Positions 45,501 through 57,500 of a DNA stretch of 64,000 nt are shown here, piece by piece. Made by a program: the position numbers and the translations under genes. How positions within the stretch are numbered: position 1 is the first letter of the stretch; each line of letters opens with the position of its first letter. Location of the stretch: contig NC_135505.1 of NCBI RefSeq assembly GCF_052857255.1, positions 25,403,769 to 25,467,768 of the forward strand. Direction: 5' to 3'. The stretch comes from Amblyomma americanum (Eukaryota; Arthropoda; Arachnida; Ixodida; Ixodidae). Below the pieces are notes generated by a model. The model worked only from the letters and a program-made list of their open reading frames with translations. It did not search any database and was not told the DNA's origin.

Positions 45501-48500
45501 TAAGTAAAGAATAAAACTGGGTGGAGCGCATATGGCAGGTTTTCTCAGATCACGAATGGCAGACCAGGCTCGGCAGACCAGGCAGCGGCATGTGGCCTTA
45601 CGCACCCTTCCTCTGTCTAACCCGGGTTGGTGCCTATTATTGTACGTTTAAAAGTGATTGTCGTGGTATCCTGGTTCTGCCTTGCCCCCAGCAGTGCATT
45701 CGTATCGCATGTGATGTATATCTGATGTGCGAGTTGATGTTGTGTGGTGACGTCGAACTGAATCCTGGCCCCGAGACAGACTCTGACAGTATGAGCGCGC
45801 AAGAGATGTTGAAGCAACTGATTCTGGGACAGCAAAAATTGACAGACGAAATGGCAGCATTAAGGACGCATAACGCGAAGATGGAAAAAATATGCTGCGA
45901 ATTCACCCAACAGCTCAATCTATTAAAAGACCAATCAACCCGTGTAGAAAACCTGGAAAGAACAGTCACCTTCCTACGCGAAAAAATTATTGACTTGGAG
46001 GACAGAAGTAGGCGTTCCAACTTAGTTGTGTTTGGGGTAGATGAAGCCAGCGATGAAACAGAATCTGTACTTAGGAAGAAAGTCATTTCTGAGGTTTTTC
46101 AAGAGAAGCTTGGTGTGACATGCAACTCAGTCGCCAGAATCCACCGTATTGGCAAAGCTGAAAAAAAGCGACCCATCATTTTGTTCTTCCAGGACTTTAA
46201 TGAAAAAAAAGAAGTAATGCGGAATGTCCGCAAGCTTAAAGGAACCAAATATTCGGTACAAAATGACTATTCGCGTGACACGCTCAGAATAAGGAAACTC
46301 TTATGGGACAGTACAAAAATCGATAGGGATCAAGGCAAGAAGCCTATTCTGGTGCATGATAAACTAAAAATGGACGGGCAGATTTTTGCGTGGGATGAGG
46401 CCAACAATTGCAGAATCAAGATACGAAATGAGCAGAGTAAAGAGTGACTCGCATCACCGCTTATCAAGGAACTCAGGCTTCTAAACATAAATGCGCGCAG
46501 CGTGGTAAATAAAAGCGATCATCTTGAATCCATAATTCTAGGGTATCAGCCACACATTGTTGTAATCACAGAGACTTGGCTGCACGAAGGAATTAATGAT
46601 GAAGATGTTTTCCCTCCCCTTTACCGGGTGTTCCGTCGGGACAGATCTACCAGAGGAGGCGGTGTTGCCGTACTCGTAAAACATGGCATCGACACTTCTT
46701 TCCTAACTCAAATTGAAAGCCATGAAAGCCTTGCGTTAAATCTTTCTTGTTTTGGGCGGTCCTTTCTAGTAATTGCAGATTACAGAGCTCCCAATTCCCC
46801 TCCGCAGTTTCTACGTGAACTGTCTGATTTCATGAATGATTTTCATCATGACAGAATCTTATTAATTGGTGATTTAAACCTTCCATCAACTAACTGGGAC
46901 AAGCCCTTTCTCAATCCCGATCATGCTGCTCATGAAGAGCACATATTTAATATTATGTTGAGACGTGACTTGCAGCAAGTAGTGAGGCAGCCAACACGTG
47001 TACATGGTTGTACTTCTTCTCTACTTGACCTTATCTTTGTAAGCCGATCTATTAGTGACTACCATGTTTCAATTGAGCAGGGAATTTCCGATCATGATTT
47101 GGTATATTGTTCCTTCCCTGTCCATATTGTTTGCAAAAAGCCTGTGGCCAAAGTGTGCTATGTAAAGGACTTCTCGCGTGAGAAAGATGAGAGCGTGTTG
47201 GATTATTTAGATTTTTGCCTCAGCAGTTTCCAAGGCAGTAATGCTGATGAGCTATGGAATAAATTTAAAACACTGTGCACTCACTGCCTTGAGAACTTCG
47301 TCCCTAATAAAATAATAAAATCTCGCAAAGCTTCTCCCTGGATCACACGTGAAGTCCTGCAATTGAAAAGAAAAGTGAAACGTTTGAAGCGTGGAGGCGC
47401 CAGTCGTTTCATTATTCAGTCTTTTCAAATATCCCTTAATGCAGCTCTGAGGTCCGCTAAACGTCATTACTTCGAATACAGACTGCCTAATTTCATTCGA
47501 GCTTCACCTGAAAAATTTTGGAACCACTTATGTCAAAAGAAAAAACCTATTGACTGAATAATGCACGACGGCAAACCTCTCACAGATAAAAATGATATTG
47601 CTACGCAATTTAACCGCTACTTCCACAGTGTCTTTGCTATTGCAAGTGGTGAACATTATTCTTTTGAAACGCCCTCCACTATGCCTTCTATTATGATATC
47701 AAGACCTGGCATTGTTGAATTGCTGCTAAACCTGAAAACTAAAGCATCGCCAGGCCCTGATAAAATTCCAAACGCTTTCTTGCGCCGGTATGCCGAAAAG
47801 CTTTCCCAGTTTCTGGCTGTTATTTTTTGCGCATCTCTTTCATCAGCTGTGATTCCTTCAGAGTGGAAAACTGCACGTGTTGTTCCTGTTCTAAAGAAAG
47901 GGGACGCATCACTGATATCAAATTATCGTCCCATCTCTCTCCCTTCAACCTGTTGCAAATTTATTAGAACACATAATCGCCAAGTACATCATCGGTTTTC
48001 TTGACGATAACAATATCCTTTCTAACGTTCAACACGGGTTTAGGAAGGGCTTTTCTACTGTAACTCAACTAACATCGGTTGTTCATAGTTTTGCATCTGT
48101 ACTTGATAAATCCGGCCAGGCTGATATTATTTTTATGGATTTTAGTAAAGCATTTACCTCGTCTCCCATTCTAAATTAATTGACAAGCTTAAACAAGTTG
48201 GTCTTCCTAACTTTATAGTTAACTGGGTTTCAGCTTACTTATCTAACCGACAGCAGTTTGTTAGTATTGACGACCATTATTCAAACAGCCTGCCTGTCTC
48301 TTCTGGTGTTCCCCAAGGAAGTGTCCTCGGTCCCCTGTTATATTTAATATATGTGAATGACATTGTAAAAGTAGTTACTCATGCCGTTCAAATCCGGCTA
48401 TTTGCAGATGACTGTGTTTTGTTTAATGTAATTACTTGTCGTGAAGACCAACTATTACTCAATTTAAACCTAAAGAATATTTTGGATTGGTGCAACCAGT

Positions 48501-51500
48501 GGGACATGAAACTTAACGCTCAGAAAACTGTATTTATGAGATTAACCAAAAAAAAAAAACAGCCTTTTATACCCTTACGCTCTTCCATCATTTCCACTTT
48601 CGGAGGTAACTGAATATAAATATCTTGGCGTGACGATAACTAATAATCTAAGCTGGAACAAACATATAGGTAACGTATGTGCATCAGGTTTTCGTAAACT
48701 TTGTGTCCTCAAGCACAAATTGAAGCATGCTCCTGCAGACTTGAAATTTTTAGCCTATTCATCATTAATCAGACCCAAGTTAGAATACGCTTGCATTGTC
48801 TGGGACCCATTTACTAAAACTAACCTTCAAGCGCTTGAAATGATCCAGCGCAAGGCCATTCGATTCATCTTTTCAAAATACCGTTCAACCGATTCACCTA
48901 CTGCCATAATGCGAGCACACCGAATTCAAACATTGCAGGTACGATGTAAAATTCTCAGATTAAAATTTCTTTTCCTTCTCAAACATAACAAGTTGTCAAT
49001 GTGCCCGGATCCCTACGTTAAGCCATTTTCCGCTCCACGACCAACAAGACATCGCCACTCTGATTCACTAACTCCATGCACCGCCAGAACTAACCTATTT
49101 AAATACTCCTTCTTCCCTCGCACCGTAACTGAATGGAATACTTTACCTTTAACAGCACTATGTGACATAGATTCCATTGAAAAAATAGAAGATTGATGCC
49201 ATCAAACTTATTTTGCTTTGTGTTTCAAATTTTCTTTCAGTGTTTTTTTGTATATTCATGTTGCACTGTATTGCCCCTCCTGCTAGGGCCCAGAAGGGCC
49301 TGCAGTATTCTGTAAATAAATAAATAAATAAATATCCCTCAGGAGAAAAGTGTACAACAGCTGTATCTTAACGGTACTCACCTACGGGGCAGAAATGTGG
49401 AGGCTAAAAGGGTTCAGCTTAAGTTAAGGACAACACAGCGAGCCATGGAAAGAAAAAATGATAGGTGTAACATTAAGAGACCAGATGTGGGCAGAGTGGT
49501 TCAGGGAACAAATGAAAGTTAAAGACATTATAGTTGAAACTGAGGAAGAAATGGGCTTGGGTAGGGCATGTAATGTGAGGGCAAGATAACCGATGGTCAT
49601 TTAAGGTAACAGACTGGATTCCAAGGGAAGGCAAGTGTAGCAAGGGGCAGCAGAAAGTTAAGTGCGCGGATGAGATTGTGACGTTTACAGGGACAGGGTA
49701 GCCACAGCTGGCACAGGACAGGGTTAATTGGAGATACATGGGGGAGGCCTTTGCCCTGCAGTGGGCGTAGTCAGGCTGATGATGAAGATGACACTGCACG
49801 AGAAGCGGTGGGGCAGCATCAGCTTACGTGCTGTGGTGACTTCCTTGTGGACGGCCCGTGGCGGAGGGCAGTCTGCGGTGGCCATGAACATTGTGGGCGG
49901 TTCACCAGGGGCACCCATGTGCAGCAGGACCTGGAACACCACCACAGAGAACATCCCCGTGTCATCGTCCTCACCCCACAAAAGCCACCACTCAGACAAG
50001 GACGAAGGCTGGTCACCTCCACTCTGCCCTATCAACTATACTTCCTTCCTGCTTATACACAATTGCCCACAGTCACACCCAGTTAGAACACACATAATTG
50101 GTCATATGAAGTATTTCGGTACAACCATCATCATCATCAGCCTGACTACAACCACTGCAGGGCAATGGCCTTTCCCATGTCCCTCCAATTAAGCCTGTCC
50201 TGTGCCAGCTGCGCCCACCCTATGCCTGCAAACTTCCTAATCTCATCCGCCAGCCAAACATTCTGCCGCCCCCCACTATGCTTACCTTCTCTTGGAATCC
50301 ACTCCGTTACCCTTGAGGACCAGCGGTTATCTTGCCATCGCATTACATGCCCTGCCCAAGCACATTTCTTCCTGTTGATTTCGACTAGGAGGTCATTAAC
50401 ACGCATTTGTTCTCTCACGCATTCTGCCCGCTTCCCGTCTCTTTTAACAAAAGCAGAAGCAAAAGCGACAAGCAAGAACGAGTAAAGCAGCAAAAGATTA
50501 CGATAAAAAATGGTTACGGTGGTTGCTAGGCCACTCACTGCAAAAGCTGCAAATGACGTCCGAGTGTTGAAGACACAAGATTCATTGCGAGGTTCAAAGA
50601 CAGATCAAAACGTGAAATAATTGAAGCACATTACATCAAGCAGAGGGGGCCTATGTGCATGAGCAAGCGGTCTGTGTCACTGTCAGAAGAAGAAATAAGT
50701 TTTCTTAGCTGATTACTGCCAGTATTGTAATCACTGCTTCTGTCATTTTGGCAGGCTGTCTTTTGTTAAGCCAGATTTTTTTTCCTTTTTGCTTGCATCT
50801 TTTTGCATGTATCTTTGGCTCGTGCGGTTATGAAGTGGCTTTTTTGAATAATAAACACAGTTGGAAGCTGGCACCAGTCCTGTCTTGTGTGTTTGTCTCC
50901 GTCTTTTCGCGGCAGTCGCCTTTGCACAAATTATGACATGGTAACAGTACTTTGGTGAAGCAAGGAGGCACACTTTACAAGGCAGAAAAGGGAGCATTAA
51001 AAATGAATTACTTTGTTTGCACAGAGACCCAGTGTGTGGTGAGCAAGAATTTAGGCAAAAATTCACTGCAGAATTAAAAATCCTGAAAGTGCCCAAAAGT
51101 GAGCAAGAAATTGATTTCTGAATACGGCTGTACCCACTTGTACATCTACTTTTTATGCTGTCCCTAAGTTTCATTGCTGAAAATCAGCCGGGAAGTAGTC
51201 CAAAAAAACTGTTTCCTAAACGGTTTCCTGCCTGGATACTCGCCTTGTGCAACAGCTTTCTCCACAACTGTTTTATCTATTTTGACCCCATTTGTTTGTT
51301 GCAGGTCAAAAAATTCTTTGTTTTCAAATTGTGAATTTCAAATTTCTTGCATGAAATTTTCTTCTTACTCTAGATGCATAAAAAATTCAAAACCAAAATT
51401 TGTGCTTTCTGAAAAAAAAAAAGTCGCATAACATCTCGACCTGAAGCGCGGCAGTAGAAACGCAGTGAATGTTGAACCAGCCTTCTGCCACATTTTCTTA

Positions 51501-54500
51501 AATCTGCAGCCTTTTCACAAGATTGAGAGAAAAAATATATATTTGAAAACAATTTTCTGGAGATGCAGCAGAGAAATTTTGTGAGAGTGGTCATAAAAGT
51601 ATTTATGATATGCTAAAAAATCTGATGTAACTACATTAAGAAAAAATCTTTTCTGCATCCTCCTAAACAAGGTACTGGACCCTAGCATGTGTCTGTGGGC
51701 TTGCATTTGATTTCCTCGCAGCTCAGACCATTGGTGGTGAATCACCTGATGCTGTGGTGCAGGTCCTGGCCGGGGCAGCAGGATGCGTCCCTGGGTGTTG
51801 ATGGCCGGAGTGCCATCCTGCTTCAGCAACAGCAGGATCTGATCAGTAGGAGGGCGCGGAGGTGGAGGCAGTGGAGGGGGCCGCGGAGGCTGCCTGCTCT
51901 CCTCCCTGCACACCGTGCGGTAGCACATCTGAGCGTCATAGCACCACTGTTCCCATTTGGAACCACTCGATCTGCTGTGGTGCATACAAGCACCACCCGT
52001 ACTCCGCGGCAACTTTGCTTAGCAACACACACAGACTAAAAACGCCCTTTCGTTCCACGCAATGGAATACAGTCCACCCAATTTTGGTTGCATGTTTTCT
52101 GCTTTTGATGCATTAGGCATTAGAACACATGGATCACAGCATGGTGCGTGCTTATGACAGCTAAACAATTTATTAATGAATTTCTTCTCTCATGCTCTTG
52201 TGGTTTCGGTTTCATCACCCGAACGATGGCTGTGAGTAACGGGTAGTTGGTGTTTAAATCATGTGAGACAGAAAACAAACTGCAATGTAAACGCTGATGT
52301 GTAGTTTTAATTCACTACAACACTTAAACCAGCCTCCTTCAAGAGCTGGAATGACAATACAATACAATACAATTCCATAAACAGAAGTCAGCTGGTCAGC
52401 CTAAGCACATAGCGCTTGTTGGCTGACCTGGCAGACGATGGATACATCATCAGTAAAACTGCAATTTTATATAATGGAATGATCAGACAGCAGAAGTGTC
52501 CTGCCCAGAAATAAAAATCAGATCAAGGAAAAGACCAGTAATACTCAACTAGCACAGAGAAGGCGGCCAGACACATGAGGTATAAAAAAAACACACACAC
52601 ACACACAACGGTTCAGACCTGCAACGGCACATAGAAACTTCAGTCTTGCATTGTTGCTAAGTGTCACTTCCTAATGCTTTTCATAATTGTTCTCCTTTTT
52701 TTCAATATTGCATAATTGTAATTAAGCTCATTAAATACCGTAGGAACATAATAGCTCCTAGTCTTTTTCCCATAGTTTGTGAAAGCTCTTGGTTTAATGT
52801 ACCTTTCTGTTTTCCTGAGAGTGGCATCTTTGTGTACAGGTATTCTGAAATCACTCGAGAAATAGTTTCGCAACGAAAGGAAAACCAAAGCCTAGTTTGG
52901 AGTACTTTTCTTTTGTAGGGGTCGTGTGTAAGTCTGTGCCATAATTTATACTCTTTACTATTTTTTTTTATGAGCATGCTAATCATTTGCATTTTGTATT
53001 CTGAGCATGCGCCATACATTGTAATCCACTTATAACGACCCCATATATAATGATATACCACTTGTAACAATCAAATTCTTTAGATTCATCAATTCTCCCA
53101 TTGCCCCTATGTAAAAATAAACCACATAAAACGATACAATTATCAGCGAAATAACAGATACAACAATAGGACTCTGGCCACCCAGATGGTGTTTAATGAC
53201 TAAAATTTGTCTGAAAGTTTGATAAAAAATAGAATACTTTAAAGTATTGCTTGGCCACTGCCGCGCAACGCTGTCTCACACAAGCGTAGTTTCCACCCGA
53301 GGTGGTTGAGAATTTGTTTTTTTAAGCGATCACTTTTTTTGCACGCTCCCCCTTTTCGCGCTGTCCGCAGTGCAGTCCTTGGCAGCGTGCCAAGATACTG
53401 TGCGCCAATAACACCACAGCGTGTTTATTCATAGCCTCCAGTATACTTTTCTGCCTGGCAACAGCGGACTCCGTGGTGGTCGTTGCCCCCCTCCACCAGA
53501 GAGAGATTGCGCCACTACCTGCCGAGAGATGGTGACAGCGATGTAGTGTGCGTAGTGTCGCAGGCAGTCGCGTTTGGCATTCTGTCATGCTTTTGGTGTT
53601 TCGTGCACCACCATTGCTTCCTGCTTTGACGTCTCCGCGCTTCTCTTGCTGCTTTTGGAGAGAGATATCTTCTCGCTTGAAGAAGCTATATGAAATGCAA
53701 AAGGAAAGGGTAGTAAAGCCAGTGATGAATTTAACTAGGAAACGTGTTTCCCAACAACACTGAGAAATTAACGTGAGGAGAGCAGTGGAGGTGCTTTCAC
53801 CTAATGTTACCTCTGCCCTCAGTTTTTTAAAAGAACAAGCAGGACACATTTGTCATCCTTCATTTGGGTATGCGGGACAACAAGCAGCGACATATTGAGC
53901 AAAGGTGCCCTGATGTCAGGCACTTTGGTGATGCAAACGATGGCAGGCTTGAATGGCTGGAAGTGACCTTTCCGCTGTATATCAATGAAGTAAAGAAAGA
54001 TGTGAGTTATGCACGTGGCTTTTTGATGCACGTGGCTTTTTGACAGCTAAAACTTATGAAGCCCTCATGCTGACAACATACTCAACTGCTGCCTGCATTC
54101 GCTACTTATTAGTCGAGCAAAAGTTCTTTTCTCACTAGAAAATTCAGCAGTGACCCTACTGAGCCTTTATTTGGAAGTTTGAGGCAGTCACTGTGCCGCA
54201 ATGATCAACTGGATGTGCGCTGCACTAATTACTGTCGGGTCTGCAGAAAACCTTGAATGCTGGTATCGCAGCGGCCTCGGAATACAGCAATGTGCTACAC
54301 CGTGAAGAAGATGAGGAGCACAGCAAAGCACTTACGGCTGCAAATGCCACGGGCATCTGAGAGCACTGATGAGCTGCCAGCGGCAGCTGTGCTGTGTGTG
54401 CTTAAATGTACAGAGTGTCCCTGCAGCTCTCCCTACATTGCAGTTGCCTGCTATGGAGTATATGTAGGCAGGTACATAGCTCATGTAGTAAATGAGCATA

Positions 54501-57500
54501 TATAGATTGTGAGAAATGCTGTGCGCTTACTACAGAGCCACCCACTAATCAGCCACTTCAGCAGTTTACTCGGCTGCAGGACAGAGGTGGACTACTTTAA
54601 CCATTGGATCAGCTGGTGTACACTTTAGGAACATTGCTGTTGAAGCAGCTTTAAAAGAGAAGCCACAACTTCAGAAGCCATTGAAGGCCTGGACAGAGGC
54701 AGCAGTGCCAGCTGAAACTTTGGCTGAACTCATGACCACCAGGTTCATCAGGCCACTGCTAGTGAACTATGCCAGTGCAGTAATGGACAAAAATGACTTG
54801 TACAAGCCATTCAGCCAGAAACCTCTTTCGCGGAAATGCATGAAACTGTAGAGCAGCTGCTTTCGATTTGAAACTTGTAAATAATACTTCTACTGAATTC
54901 TGTATTACACAAGTGTATTATGAATACTCATTTATTCTAGCTATCTGTGCAGAACAGGCAGAACACTGTTGATGAATCATGTAGCGTTCTGTGCAATTAA
55001 GGAAATTGCACATGTCAAAAATTTCACAAGCGTCGGAAACAAATGCGCTAATTGGCTCTTATGCACTAAGGATACGTCCGCCTTTCAAGTATAACAGAAA
55101 GATGTAATACAGATTTATAACAAATAATCCGCATGTGGCAAATAGCAATGCCGCGTCTAGCCAGCACACTCGTCACCGCAGTGGCCCCGACACTTATGTC
55201 AGTGAGAACGGCGGCGCCCTGCAACATCTGCGACAGCGCCGCACCATTGTTATCACGTTGGGCTGACAGGCACTGAGGTATACAGGAGGCCACGGTTTAT
55301 CTTTTGAAGGGAGCTCCGGAGGGGATGGGGGTGGCTTGCTTGGCGAACTTGGCAGGGCGCCAAGACGCTGTTGCGCCCTTGACAGGAGCACCGGTGGCGG
55401 TGGCTACATGCATGAGGTAATACCTGCATGCATGGGGGAATATATGGGTGTGTTTTGTTTGCTTTTCATTGCCAGTCCAGATATAACGACAATCGGTTAT
55501 AATGATCAGATTTTCCGGTTTTCTCGATACTGTTATAAGTGGATTGCACCATACAAGGTGATTCCATAGCATAAAACAGACTCCACTAATGCTTTATATA
55601 TTGTAATTCTTCAGTCAAGAGGACGTTTCCCTTGCAGGTTGTAAATTAAAGCCGCCATATTTCGTATCCTTTTGCGCAAGTGTTCCACATAGTTATTCCA
55701 GGTTAAGCGTTGGTCTAAACAGAGACAACAAACGACATATCAGCAGTTATATTGCCGTTTTGTTTCCATGCTTTAAATCGCCTACACAAGTCTCACACAT
55801 CACAGCCATTGCTCATTTGATGAAACCGAGACCAAAGCAGCATCAAGAAAAAATTAAATGACAAATTATTTAATGGTCGGCGGTAAATATAAAGGGGTCA
55901 ACCATGTTTAATGCATCATTTGAAGTAGGAAAACGTGAAAGCAAAACCTTGGTGTCTATAGTCCTTATTAAATTTCTTCTTTTAACACACAGTGTACTAG
56001 TAATGCTTGTTATACCCTTGTCACATGGCATAGTTCATATTTCAAACGTAAGTGCACATTTTCAACGCTAGGACAGCCATGACAAAAACGCCTTTTTTTG
56101 ACTACAACCCATTTTTTGTGTGCGTCTGGTTACATGAAAATTCCAAAATGGTGCCAACTTATACCATTGATGAAATGAAGCAGCCACGCAACAAGCAACA
56201 TGCCAGGAGGCCTACAGGCAAACTGACAGAGAGACAGACGCTCCACCTATGTACCTTTGTCTTCATTGCTAAAAAAAAGTTGTCACCAAGTATACAGTCC
56301 AATCTGTACATATTGAACTCGAAGGCGATCCCAAAATAACACACTTCCCATTGAACCCACAGCTAGCCACTGCCTATCGAAAGATACTATAAGAATGTAA
56401 AAAAAAAACATACCGTAAATAAAATAATCTCATTACTGTTCAGATACAGTTGGTTTTCGCAACACTTTCGGCAGTGAAGCATGCCAGGTGAGGACAGCGG
56501 ATAGGCTTCTTAGGTTGGCATCACCGCATGACAACGATGTGGCATGGAAAGCGTGTAGAAGTGAAAGAAGGCCATCCTCCCGCACATCGCATGTTCACCT
56601 TGTCATGTGGTTTCACAGTGCTAGCGCTGCTGGCAGATGTCCAAGGCCACACACGTGACCTACCTCTGCTTGCGAAAATTGTTTGAAGAGTGCCGTTAGG
56701 AAAAGCGCTACTTGCAGGTATGTGGTGCGTTGTTTGGTAAATGAAAACTGCAGTTCTATACTTATGCACGGGATCTTCAAGCGGTGTTCAGATTCGTTTG
56801 ATATAAACAAATAACCAGGCCTGAATGCAGTGCCACGTAACATCTAAATCATCAACATTCCAACCATGTCCAGTGGAGGACAAAGGCCTCTCCCATAACC
56901 CTCTGTTTAAACCCATCCTATGACAGCTGCGGCCAGCTTATCCTCCACAAACTTCCCACTATCATCCAATCACCTGACTCCTGACGCCCGCTGCTGTGCT
57001 TGCCTTCCAAGCAAGTGCACATGTCATCATCATCATCAGCCTGACTACACCCACTGCAGGGCAAAGGCCTCACCCATGTCTCTCTAACTAACCCTGTCCT
57101 TTGCCAGCTGCGCCCACCATATTCCCGCAGATTTCTTAATCCCATCCACCCACTTAAGCTTCTGCCGCCCCCTGCTACGCTTGCCTTCTCTTGGAACCCA
57201 CTCCGTTACCCTTAAGGACCAGTGGTTATCTTGCCTTCGCATTACAGGCCCTGCCGAAGCCCATTTCCTCCTTCTGATTTCGACTAAGATGTCACTGCCC
57301 TACGTTTGTTCCCTCCCCCACTCTGCTCTCATAGTGTCTTTTAATGTTACACCTAAGAGATGGGAAGAGAGCAAGGTGGGTCGGGGAACACGTACCACCA
57401 CAAAAAAGTCTTAACGTTCCTGAAACAGACTAACATGCAACCACACTGACAAAACCATTGGCACGCTCTCAAGAATACCTCTAGACAGTTTCCTCTCTTC

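Larger units (their letters stand above)
45551..49336 (+). mobile_element. Nearly full-length CR1/L2-like LINE
   Basis: It contains ORF1 with a 2A-like motif, an endonuclease-RT ORF2 and a 3' end GGGCCTGCAGTATTCTG followed by (TAAA)n at 49312-49336. It is the most complete LINE in the window. The 5' border is set only by where RTE homology stops. Confidence 0.85.

Noticed and set aside
45521..45589. ORF1 of the CR1-like LINE starting at 45521
   Set aside because: The first 15-20 codons read as RTE protein (WVERIWQVFSDHEWQ), so the LINE start is later, probably ATG 45590.
54000..54045. A 47-bp intron in the P-like transposase
   Set aside because: GT and AG can be placed, but the stretch contains an 18-bp direct repeat and is too short and ambiguous to call.
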